Below are positions 16,679-24,704 of a stretch of DNA of 60,528 bases, one piece after another. A model generated the notes under the pieces. That model ran no database searches and was not told where the DNA came from. It saw only the letters and a list, made by a program, of their open reading frames with translations. Each line of letters opens with the position of its first letter. The stretch's first letter is position 1. This DNA comes from an uncultured Ruthenibacterium sp. (GTDB taxonomy: Bacteria; Bacillota; Clostridia; Oscillospirales; Ruminococcaceae), in contig CAJUMH010000020.1 of the NCBI GenBank assembly GCA_910587145.1, positions 1-60,528 on the forward strand, given 5' to 3'. A program made the position numbers and the translations under genes.

Positions 16679-17194
16679 TTACAGCACCGCCGTGCGCTGC
16701 AGATCGGCGCTGCAGGCGCTTAGGTTGCGGCGCACGCCCAGCGGGCCGTACAGATGCAGCATTTCGGCCGCCGCGCAGAGCTTGTCAGCAAGGCTTACAA
16801 GATACGCTTCCCGGTAGCGGGGCGGCGTGATCGTCAGCGGCCACATATGCCGAACGATAATATTCTCTTCCAGCGGCGAAAGGCCAAACGCGCGCGCGTT
16901 TTGCAGCGCAAGGCGCGGGTGCAGTACCAGACGGCGCAGGCGGCCGACGTTCGTTTCTTCCCAGTGCTGCAAGTACAAATCGTGCAAAAGCCCGCCGCGC
17001 GCGGCGGCGCGGTAATCCAGCTTACAGGCGCGGCACAGGGTGAAGGCCACATACGCCACAAACAGGCTGTGGTCGTAGCAGCTGATGCCCTTGGTGTGCT
17101 GCGGGATCGTGCGCATGCCGCAGACGGTGGGGTCGTTCTCCAGCCCGTCCAGACAGGCGGCAAACAGCGCCCGGTTTTCTTCTTTCCATTGCAT
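16679..17194 (-). CDS. HD-domain phosphohydrolase
   Basis: 171 residues from ATG 17194, with GGAGA upstream. A longer frame to 17308 would run into a tandem repeat and is rejected. HD-type metal ligands are in order: YDHSLFVAY (near 43), GLLHDLYL (near 70), VLHPRLALQN (near 93), IVRHMWPL (near 115) and SLADKLCAA (near 135). The pattern matches small clostridial HD proteins that hydrolyse phosphate esters; the substrate is unknown. It lies downstream of mtnN and ychF on the same strand, but a 340-bp gap with a probable terminator makes co-transcription doubtful. Confidence 0.8.
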   Translation of the reverse strand: MQWKEENRALFAACLDGLENDPTVCGMRTIPQHTKGISCYDHSLFVAYVAFTLCRACKLDYRAAARGGLLHDLYLQHWEETNVGRLRRLVLHPRLALQNARAFGLSPLEENIIVRHMWPLTITPPRYREAYLVSLADKLCAAAEMLHLYGPLGVRRNLSACSADLQRTAVL

Positions 17195-17250
17195 CGGGGA
17201 AATCGTCTCCTTTTCTGTCTCAAAGCATTCCCGGCACGCTCTTTGCGGCA

Positions 17251-17322
17251 CGCCGGCCAAAAGCAGCCCCTGCACGCCGGCCAAAAGCAGCCCCTGCGCG
17301 CCGGCCAAAAGCAGCCCTATGC
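17251..17322 (-). repeat. Three 24-bp tandem repeats upstream of the HD gene
   Basis: Units beginning CGCCGGCCAAAAGCAGCCC start at 17251, 17275 and 17299. They lie 57-128 bp in front of the chosen start of the HD gene and would encode an 8-residue repeat if a longer start were used. Confidence 0.8.
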
Positions 17323-17512
17323 GCAGGGCCCGCTGCGCCGGCGCATGTTTTTAAAGCGCTGCATTCAACGCGCCGCCCTCCGCGCATGCCATCTTATGCC
17401 GCGGCCGCCGGCCGTATGCCCTGCGTCCCTGTTCATTATAACGAAAAGGCGCCGCATTTTCTACAGGGAAATGCTGACAGAAAGCCGCCTCGCCCTTGGC
17501 GGGCGCGACGGC

Positions 17513-17543
17513 AAAAAAAGGAAAGGGCTGCGCCTTACAGCCG
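17513..17543 (-). terminator. Probable terminator of mtnN
   Basis: Read on the minus strand, GGCTG pairs with CAGCC just past and over the stop codon, and CTTTCCTTTTTTT follows. Confidence 0.45.
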
Positions 17544-18236
17544 GCAGATGAGCCCTTCGCAGATGCGCGCGGCAGTGGCGCAGTATTCCGAGATATCAAA
17601 GGGTTTATCCACCAGCGTATCGTAGGCCTTCTCGTCGGCGTTGTCGCTCATGGCGCGCAGCACCACGCATGGCACCTCGTATTTTGCGGCCACATGCGCC
17701 ACGGCCGCGCCCTCCATCTCCACACAGTCCGGCGCGCATTTTGCGGCAATGGCGTTTTTGGTGGCGCTGTCGCCCACAAAATCGTCGCCCGTCGCAATTT
17801 TGCCCACAAGGTACTTCACACCCGCCTCGCCGCACGCGGCCTCGGCCGCGGCGATCATCGCGGGGTCGCCCTGAAACTCCTGCAAATGCGGCCAGCTCTC
17901 GGCGATCATCCGGCGCTCGGCATCATGATACAAAAGCGTTTTTCCAATCACGACGTCGCCCACACCGATCTTATCCGTCATGTTCCCCGCAATGCCGGAG
18001 AAGATCAGCGCGTCCGCTCCGAATTTTGCAATCAAGAGCTGTGCGCCGCAGGCGGCGTTTACCTTGCCCATGCCCGCGCAGCACAGTACGGCGCGGCGCC
18101 CGGCCAGAACGCCGGTATAAAATGTAACCCCCGCGGCCGTCTCTTCGCCGCGGTCTGTCATGCGTTGATGCAGCAGGCGGATCTCTTCCGGCATCGCGCC
18201 CATTACGCCAACGGTCTTTTTTTCGTTTTCCATCAT
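17535..18236 (-). CDS. mtnN: 5'-methylthioadenosine/S-adenosylhomocysteine nucleosidase
   Basis: 233 residues, the family length. It begins VGVMGAMPEEIRLL, containing the catalytic-loop Glu. CAGMGKVNAACGAQLLI and FSGIAGNM form the nucleoside-phosphorylase fold, CVEMEGAAVAHVA binds the ribose, and MSDNADEKA supplies the catalytic Asp. It splits MTA and SAH to adenine and thioribose or S-ribosylhomocysteine in the activated methyl cycle. Start: one of two adjacent ATGs (18236 or 18233) after AAAGGA. It lies 110 bp downstream of ychF in the same direction and may share its promoter. Confidence 0.95.
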   Translation of the reverse strand: MMENEKKTVGVMGAMPEEIRLLHQRMTDRGEETAAGVTFYTGVLAGRRAVLCCAGMGKVNAACGAQLLIAKFGADALIFSGIAGNMTDKIGVGDVVIGKTLLYHDAERRMIAESWPHLQEFQGDPAMIAAAEAACGEAGVKYLVGKIATGDDFVGDSATKNAIAAKCAPDCVEMEGAAVAHVAAKYEVPCVVLRAMSDNADEKAYDTLVDKPFDISEYCATAARICEGLICRL

Positions 18237-18346
18237 GATCGTCCTTTCCTTCGGGTTTTCGTTCGCTCCCGGCAGCGCCAGGGCGCCGGCCCCGCCGCTT
18301 TGGGACTCGTGCCTCGGGCCGGATCGGGGCGTTTTTGCCTTATACC

Positions 18347-19459
18347 TTATACATTGAACAGAAATTCGATGATATCGCCGTCCTGCACCACATATTCCTT
18401 GCCCTCGGTGCGCTGCAGGCCCTTGGCCTTTACGTTCGCCATGCTGAAATCGCAGGCGGCAAAATCGCCGTATTTTACCACGCTGGCACGGATAAAGCCG
18501 CGCTCGAAATCCGAATGGATCTTGCCGGCGGCCTGCGGCGCACGGGTGCCCCGGCGGATTGTCCATGCGCGGCATTCTTTTTTGCCGTCCGTTAAAAAGC
18601 TGATGAGCCCCAGCAGCGTATAGCTTGCCTGGATCAGCTTGTCAAGGCCGGTGGCCGTGATGCCCATCTCGGCCAGAAATTCGCGCTTTTCCGCGGGGGT
18701 GTAGTCGGCGATGTCCTCCTCGGTTTTGGCGCAGATGGGAATGCACTCGGCGCCCTCGGCGCACGCCAGCTCCTGCACGGCCCTGTAGTGCGGATTTTCG
18801 TCCATGCCGCTCATCAGATCGTCCTCGCTCATGTTCGCCGCGTAGATTACGGGCTTCGCCGTTAAAAGGCCCATCTCGCGCAGCTGCTGCGCCTGGTCTT
18901 CGTCGCCTTCGTCCAGCGCAAAGCTGCGCGCATTTTTGCCCGCGCCAAGGTGCTGCTCCAGCGCGCCCAGCCACGCGGCGGCGGCCAGCGCCTTTTTATC
19001 GCCCGTTTTGCCGGCCTTCGCCATGCGCGCCGCCCGGCCGGAAACCACCTCCAGATCGCTTAAAATCAGCTCTGTATCAATGGTTTCGATATCGCGCAGC
19101 GGATCGACGCTGCCGTCCACATGCACCACATCCGTGCCGTCGAAGCAGCGCACCACATGCACGATGGCATCGCACTCCCGGATGTTCCCCAAAAACTTGT
19201 TGCCCAGCCCCTCGCCCCGCGAGGCGCCCTTCACGAGCCCTGCGATATCCACAAATTCCACAATGGCGGGTGTTTTTTTGTTCGTCTGCCAAATCTCGGC
19301 CAGCTTGTCCAGCCGCTCATCCGGCACGGGCACAATACCGGTGTTCGGATCGATGGTGCAAAAAGGATAGTTTGCCGCCGCCGCGTTTTTGGTGCTGGTA
19401 ATGGCGTTGAACAGCGTGCTTTTTCCAACGTTCGGCAAGCCGACGATGCCTAATTTCAT
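18347..19459 (-). CDS. ychF: Redox-regulated ATPase/GTPase YchF (Obg-like, OLA1 family)
   Basis: 370 residues from ATG 19459 after GAGGAAAAG. G-domain motifs: GLPNVGKSTLFNAI (P-loop), DIAGLVKGASRGEGLGNKFL (switch II), and a non-canonical NxxE motif (ANMSEDD) in place of NKxD, which is why YchF prefers ATP. A coiled coil and a C-terminal TGS domain follow (HSDFERGFIRASV ... VQDGDIIEFLFNV). The family associates with ribosomes and responds to oxidative stress. Transcription probably starts at the promoter 19603-19631. Confidence 0.96.
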   Translation of the reverse strand: MKLGIVGLPNVGKSTLFNAITSTKNAAAANYPFCTIDPNTGIVPVPDERLDKLAEIWQTNKKTPAIVEFVDIAGLVKGASRGEGLGNKFLGNIRECDAIVHVVRCFDGTDVVHVDGSVDPLRDIETIDTELILSDLEVVSGRAARMAKAGKTGDKKALAAAAWLGALEQHLGAGKNARSFALDEGDEDQAQQLREMGLLTAKPVIYAANMSEDDLMSGMDENPHYRAVQELACAEGAECIPICAKTEEDIADYTPAEKREFLAEMGITATGLDKLIQASYTLLGLISFLTDGKKECRAWTIRRGTRAPQAAGKIHSDFERGFIRASVVKYGDFAACDFSMANVKAKGLQRTEGKEYVVQDGDIIEFLFNV

Positions 19460-19602
19460 TTCTTTTCCTCTCCTTCTTCGGGCCTTCCGCGCCCGCCGCG
19501 CAAAACGTCTTTCCCGCAAAGAAAGCACCCGCCGCGGCACAGTATCGCCAGAGCGCGCCGAACCCGCGCGGTTTTTGGGCGGGTTCGATCCTCTCCCGCT
19601 TT

Positions 19603-19631
19603 ATTGTAGCATACCGGCCGCAATTTCTCAA
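19603..19631 (-). promoter_or_regulatory. Sigma-A promoter of ychF
   Basis: On the minus strand TTGAGA (19631-19626), 17 bp, then TACAAT (19608-19603). The -35 overlaps the last codons of the AraC-family gene. Confidence 0.75.
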
Positions 19632-20449
19632 TAGCCCCACGGCGCCGGCGCGGCTTCTCCCGTGCGGGCCCGCCAGCGCATCTCCTGCGGCGTAACCCCG
19701 AAGTGCCTGCGGAACCGGGCGGAAAAATGGCTGTGATCCGGAAACGAATACAAAAACGCAATCTCCGCAATGGGCTGTTCGCGGTATTCCATCAGCCGAA
19801 AGCGGGCATGCTCCAGCTTGCGCCGCAGAATATAGGCTTTGGGGCTGACGCCCAGCTCTTTTTGAAAACGCTCTGCAAGATATTTGGCGCTCAGCCCGCA
19901 TACATCGCCAAGCGCCGATACGCGCAGAGGCGCATAAATATTCTCCTCAATATATTCGCAGCACATGCGCACCGGATGGCTGCAGGCAGAAATCCGGTGC
20001 GCGTGCACGGCCCCGCAATACGCGCGCAGCGCCTCGAAGATCAGCGGATAGATCTGTTCCGGGCCGGCAAGGCTGTCCACCTGCCGTATTACGCCGTTTT
20101 GCAGTGCAAAGGCGGACGCCGCAGGCAGCCCGGCGCAGATCGCCGTATGGGCAAACAGCGCAACGGCGCTTACCACCAGATAGCGCGCCAGCTGTTCTTC
20201 GTTTTCCGAGAGCTTCTCCGTTTCAAAGATCAGCTCCTCCGGCAGCGTTTCGGCAAGAAAGCGCTCCACACGGGCGCTGTCGCCCAGCACGATCAATTCC
20301 AGCAGGTACTGTGTCCACCGCAGGCGGAGCGTATAAAATGCGGGCTCCTCCTCGGGCGGCACCACGGCGCCGAAGCGCCTTAAAATATGGTGCAGGGCCT
20401 GCGGCTCCCGCTGCAGGAGCCGCAGGGGAATCGAAACGCTTTTTTTCAT
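19628..20449 (-). CDS. AraC-family transcriptional regulator of the beta-glucoside locus
   Basis: 273 residues from ATG 20449 (AGGGGAGGC upstream). The C-terminal 100 residues are a standard double helix-turn-helix (YIEENIYAPLRVSALGDVCG; LSAKYLAERFQKELGVSPKA; then SFPDHSHFSARFRRHFGVTP). The N-terminal 170 residues are helical and not a recognisable cupin. It is divergent from the GPH symporter and GH3 glucosidase genes, with a 248-bp shared intergenic region, so it most likely activates them in response to a glycoside. Inducer unknown. Confidence 0.88.
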   Translation of the reverse strand: MKKSVSIPLRLLQREPQALHHILRRFGAVVPPEEEPAFYTLRLRWTQYLLELIVLGDSARVERFLAETLPEELIFETEKLSENEEQLARYLVVSAVALFAHTAICAGLPAASAFALQNGVIRQVDSLAGPEQIYPLIFEALRAYCGAVHAHRISACSHPVRMCCEYIEENIYAPLRVSALGDVCGLSAKYLAERFQKELGVSPKAYILRRKLEHARFRLMEYREQPIAEIAFLYSFPDHSHFSARFRRHFGVTPQEMRWRARTGEAAPAPWGY

Positions 20450-20568
20450 AAGCCTCCCCTTTTCGCGCACCCTTTTGCCGGTGTTCTCTTTTGCACGGCG
20501 GCACGCCGCCGCAAAACACAACCGGCCGTGCAGAGTGGAAATTTTACATAGCAAACGGAAAAATATCA

Positions 20569-20597
20569 TAGAAATTATATCATGTGAGCGGTATAAT
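20569..20597 (+). promoter_or_regulatory. Promoter of the symporter-glucosidase operon
   Basis: A perfect TATAAT (20592-20597) with a poor -35 (TAGAAA, 20569-20574) 17 bp upstream. A strong -10 with a weak -35 is typical of promoters needing an activator such as the divergent AraC protein. The promoter lies 100 bp before the symporter start. Confidence 0.55.
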
Positions 20598-20697
20598 TTC
20601 AACGGATTCTGTCAGATAACCCAAAAAATCCGTGCCGAGTGCATTGTTTTGAGCAAAATACGCCAGAAACCCGAAAAGAAATCGGGAGGAATCAGCA

Positions 20698-22064
20698 ATG
20701 GCACAGACAAAGACCGGCACCGCCGTAAAAATGGTGACCGAGAAGGAAAGCGCAAGCTATGCCCTGTATTTTTTTGGCCAGAACATTTTTTACCTGCTCA
20801 TTTATATGTATATGAACACCTATTTCACCGACGTGGGCATCTCGGCGGCCGCCGTGGCCGGGCTTGCGCTCGTGGTTAAGGTGTGGGACGCCGTCAACGG
20901 CCCCATTTTCGGCGGCCTTATCGACCGCATCAAATTCAAGAAGGGCAAGTTCCTGCCCTGGCTGCGCATCTCGCTGGTGGGCATTCCGCTCGCGACCATT
21001 CTGATGTTCGCGAGCCCCACGAGCATGCCCATGGTCGCGAAGATCATCTGGGCGGGTATCGCCTATATTCTTGGGATACCGCCTATACCATCTGTGACGT
21101 GCCCATCTTTGGCCTTGTCACCACAATCACCAGCAATCAGCAGGAGCGCACCACGCTGAACGCCATCGGCCGCGTGTGCGCGATGATCGCCGCCATGCTG
21201 GTGACGGTGATTATTCCGGTGTTCCGCCAGATGATAGGCGGCTGGACGGCCACCATCGTGATGCTGTCTGTGGTTGGGGCGATTACCATGGTGCCCATCT
21301 GCTTTACCGCCAAGGAGCACGTTGCACCGCCGCCCAGCGAAAAGGAAGTGGGCGTGGGCGAGATGCTGCGTTACCTGAAGAGCAACAAATACCTGCTCAT
21401 CTATTACATCTGCTTTTTGATCATCGGCGCCACCAACATCGGCTCTACCTGGAGCATGTACATCGCGCGCTACTGTCTGGGCAGCGAGGCGCTCTCGGCC
21501 GTTACGAGCCTCGTCGGCATGCTGCCCACAATCGTTGTGGGCATGTTCGTTCCGGCGCTCTGCAAAAAAATGGATAAGTTCAAGCTGTTCTACCTTTCAA
21601 ACATTGCCGTGCTGGTGCTGTACGCGGTACGCTGGATTGCCGGCTATTCAAATTTTGCCGTCTGCATCGGGCTGAACATGCTGGCCGGCATCCCGCTTGG
21701 CCTGTATACCACGCTCGCCTATATGTTCACGCCGGACTGCGCAGAATATGGCTGCTACAAAACCGGCATCAACGCCTCGGGCATTCCCTTCGCCTGCCAG
21801 ACGTTCTTTGCAAAGATGCAGAGCGCCATCGTCACCGCCGTGGGCGCGCTTTTGCTGAGCGTGATCGGCTTTGTCGAGGGCGAGGGCACCGCGCAGGCCG
21901 AAGGCTTTGCCAACCGCCTGTGGAACATGAACATGATCGCCCCCGTCATCGGCCTTACGGTTGCGCTGGTGATATTGCACCTGTATAAGCTGAACGGCCA
22001 CGACGTGCAGCTGATGGCGCGCTGCAACGCCGGCGAGATCGGCCGTGAGGAAGCCGAAAGCTAG
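20698..22064 (+). pseudogene. GPH-family (MFS) sugar symporter with a single-base frameshift
   Basis: Full length would be 455 residues, normal for the MelB/XynP-like GPH family. The first frame (20698 on) gives YALYFFGQNIFYLLIYMYMN, DAVNGPIFGGLIDR and KKGKFLPWLR; it then loses the family sequence at 21073 and stops at 21159. The other frame resumes exactly there (WDTAYTICDVPIFGLVTTIT) and runs to 22064. Inserting one T in CTTGGGAT restores the expected ILWDTAYT. Either side is well preserved, so this is a very recent mutation or a sequencing/assembly error. It is expected to import the substrate of the GH3 enzyme encoded 89 bp downstream. Confidence 0.85.
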
Positions 22065-22152
22065 ATGATCAACCGGTATTGATCCTGTACCTCACCTCCG
22101 GCGTCCTTGAGGCCGCCGGAGGAATCTATTCCAAAAAGGGAGAGCATAAACA

Positions 22153-24426
22153 ATGGCAAGAAACATCAAACAGCTGATCGCACAGATGACTTTAGAGGAA
22201 AAGGCCGGGCTTTGCTCGGGGCTTGATTTTTGGCACACAAAGCCCGTAGAGCGCCTTGGGGTTCCCAGCGTGATGGTTTCGGACGGGCCTCACGGCCTGC
22301 GCAAGCAGGCGGGCGACGCCGATCATCTGGGGCTGAACGACAGCATCCGGGCCGTGTGCTTCCCGGCCGCGTGCGCCACCACCTCCAGCTTCGACGTAGC
22401 GCTGGTAAATAAAATGGGCGAAACGCTGGGCGATGAGTGCCAGGCGGAGAACCTGAGCGTGCTGCTCGGCCCGGCGGTGAACATCAAGCGCAGCCCGCTG
22501 TGCGGCCGCAATTTCGAGTACATGTCCGAGGATCCCTACCTTGCCGGCAAAATGGCCGCATCCTATATCCGGGGCGTGCAGAGCAAGGGCGTGGGCACCA
22601 GCATCAAGCACTTCGCGGCCAACAACCAGGAGTATAACCGCATGAGCTGCTCCTCCGAGGTGGACGAGCGCACGCTACGCGAGATTTACCTGCCCCCGTT
22701 TGAGGAGGCCGTCAAGGCCGCGCAGCCCAAAACCGTGATGTGCAGCTACAACAAGATCAACGGCGTTTATTCCGCAGACAACGAGTGGCTGCTCACAAAG
22801 GTGCTGCGCGAGGAATGGGGCTTTGAGGGCTATGTGATGACAGACTGGGGCGCCATCAGCGACCGCGTGCAGGGCATCCGTGCCGGTCTGGAGCTGGAGA
22901 TGCCGGCCTCGGGCGGCGCGAACGACGCGAAGATTGTGGCCGCCGTGCGCGACGGCAGCCTCGACGAGGCGCTGCTGGACAGGGCCGTGGAGCGCATTTT
23001 GAATGTGGTGTTTGACTACATGGACAATCGCCGTCCGGATGCCGTTTTCGACCGCGACGCCGATCATCAGAAGGCCGTGGAGGTAGAAAAGGAGTGCGCC
23101 GTGCTGCTGCAAAATAACGGCGTGCTGCCGCTGGCCGCGGGCGCGAGGGTAGCCTATATCGGCGGCTTTGCCGCCGCGCCGCGCTATCAGGGCGGCGGTT
23201 CGAGCCACATCAATTCCAGCAGGGTGACGAGCGCGCTGGATGCGGCCAAGGCCAAAAACCGCGCAGTGACATATGTGCCGGGCTTCCCCACAGATAAGGA
23301 CGAGGCGGACGCGGCCGGCCTTGCCGCGGCTGTGGAGGCCGCGAAGACCGCCGATGTGGCCGTGATCTTTGCGGGCCTGCCGGATGTGTTTGAATCGGAG
23401 GGCTACGACCGCACGAGCATGGCGATGCCCGCCTGCCAGAACGCGCTGATCGCGGCCGTGGCCGCCGCGCAGCCCAACACCGTGGTGGTGCTGCACAACG
23501 GCAGCCCCGTGGAATGCCCGTGGGCCGAAGACGTGGCGGCGATTCTGGAGCTGTATCTCGGCGGCCAGGGCGTGGGCGAGGCCTGCGATGCGCTGCTGTG
23601 GGGCGAGGCGAACCCCTGCGGACGGCTGGCCGAGACGTTCCCGCTGCGCCTGGAGGATACGCCGTGCTATCTGGATTTCCCCGGCGACGGAAAAACCGTA
23701 AAATACAGCGAAGGCGTGTACGTAGGCTACCGCTACTACGAGGCAAAAAAACTGCCCGTGCGCTGGGCCTTTGGGCACGGCCTCTCCTATACAACGTTCG
23801 GATTTGCCAATCTGAAGCTTTCGGCCGAAACGCTGGACGATACCGGCACGCTGACGGTGCGCGTAGATGTGACAAACACCGGCAAGGTGTTTGGCAAAGA
23901 GGTGGTGCAGCTGTATGTGGCGGACAAAACCGGCACGTTCGGCCGCCCGCTGAAGGAGCTGAAGGGCTTTGCCAAGGTGGCGCTTGCCCCCGGCGAGACC
24001 AAAACCGTTTCGCTGACGCTGACCGCGCGCGATTTGAGCTGGTACAATGTGGAGCTGGGCGATTGGTACGCCGCGTCCGGCGCCTATGAAGTAATGGTCG
24101 GCCATGCCAGCGACGATATCCGCCTGACGGCGGCCGTGCAGTTCACCACCCAAAAGCAGCTGCCGCTGCACGTGAGCGGCGCCACCACCATCGGCGAACT
24201 CGCGCGGGATCCGCGCACCGCGCCGGTTGTGGCGCAGATGATGCAGCAGGCCGCGCAGGCCTTTGGCGGGGATGGTGCCAGCCTTACCGGCTCGGATTCC
24301 GATCAGGCCATGATGCAGGCGATGATGAACGGCATGCCGCTCAAGAGCCTGATGAGCTTTGGGATGATGAACGCCGAGCAGCTGGATGGCCTGATTGCCG
24401 CCTGCGGCGGCGCTCCGCAGGGCTAA
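22153..24426 (+). CDS. Glycoside hydrolase family 3 beta-glucosidase
   Basis: 757 residues, no signal peptide, so cytoplasmic. GH3 N-terminal barrel: SDGPHGLRKQ, NIKRSPLCGRNFEYMSEDP, KHFAANNQEYNR and the nucleophile Asp in GYVMTDWGAISD (near 230). The second alpha/beta sandwich includes GSPVECPW and LGGQGVGEACDALLWGEANP. A fibronectin-III-like domain follows from about 555 (VDVTNTGKVFGKEVVQLYVA). The last 75 residues (after VQFTTQKQLPLHV) are a helical, Met/Gln-rich extension found in some clostridial GH3 enzymes. Start: ATG after AAGGGAGAG. It forms an operon with the symporter. Confidence 0.93.
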   Translation: MARNIKQLIAQMTLEEKAGLCSGLDFWHTKPVERLGVPSVMVSDGPHGLRKQAGDADHLGLNDSIRAVCFPAACATTSSFDVALVNKMGETLGDECQAENLSVLLGPAVNIKRSPLCGRNFEYMSEDPYLAGKMAASYIRGVQSKGVGTSIKHFAANNQEYNRMSCSSEVDERTLREIYLPPFEEAVKAAQPKTVMCSYNKINGVYSADNEWLLTKVLREEWGFEGYVMTDWGAISDRVQGIRAGLELEMPASGGANDAKIVAAVRDGSLDEALLDRAVERILNVVFDYMDNRRPDAVFDRDADHQKAVEVEKECAVLLQNNGVLPLAAGARVAYIGGFAAAPRYQGGGSSHINSSRVTSALDAAKAKNRAVTYVPGFPTDKDEADAAGLAAAVEAAKTADVAVIFAGLPDVFESEGYDRTSMAMPACQNALIAAVAAAQPNTVVVLHNGSPVECPWAEDVAAILELYLGGQGVGEACDALLWGEANPCGRLAETFPLRLEDTPCYLDFPGDGKTVKYSEGVYVGYRYYEAKKLPVRWAFGHGLSYTTFGFANLKLSAETLDDTGTLTVRVDVTNTGKVFGKEVVQLYVADKTGTFGRPLKELKGFAKVALAPGETKTVSLTLTARDLSWYNVELGDWYAASGAYEVMVGHASDDIRLTAAVQFTTQKQLPLHVSGATTIGELARDPRTAPVVAQMMQQAAQAFGGDGASLTGSDSDQAMMQAMMNGMPLKSLMSFGMMNAEQLDGLIAACGGAPQG

Positions 24427-24704
24427 GGCGGGCGCTTTGGCAGAGCTTCTGCCGGCCGGAGTTTTGGCAGGCGCGCCTTTTTAACCCGTTTGTTTTTCGA
24501 CCGTTTGCAGACAGCCTGTTGTATCCGACAGGGGCTGCCGCCCGGGGCTTACTCGGGCGGCGGCCCCTTTCTGCGCGCCGGTTTTCTCCCCGCTGCGCGC
24601 GGGATCTTTTCCTTTGGGTATTTGCTATTTTGCGCCGCAGGCGTTATACTGTTAAGGCAGCGCATTTTTAGGCGCAGACATTCGAGAAGGAGAGAAGATC
24701 GCAC
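24427..24704. other. Gap between the GH3 gene and the ABC exporter
   Basis: No gene is seen. It holds a GC-rich hairpin (CCGCCCG with CGGGCGG, about 24540-24563) without a T-tract, and the exporter promoter at 24622. Confidence 0.5.
24622..24650 (+). promoter_or_regulatory. Sigma-A promoter of the ABC exporter operon
   Basis: TTGCTA (24622-24627), 17 bp, TATACT (24645-24650); the start codon is 55 bp further on. Confidence 0.75.

Noticed and set aside
21060..21085. Programmed ribosomal frameshift in the symporter gene
   Set aside because: No slippery heptamer or downstream structure at the shift point. Symporters are not known to use one; mutation or sequencing error is simpler.
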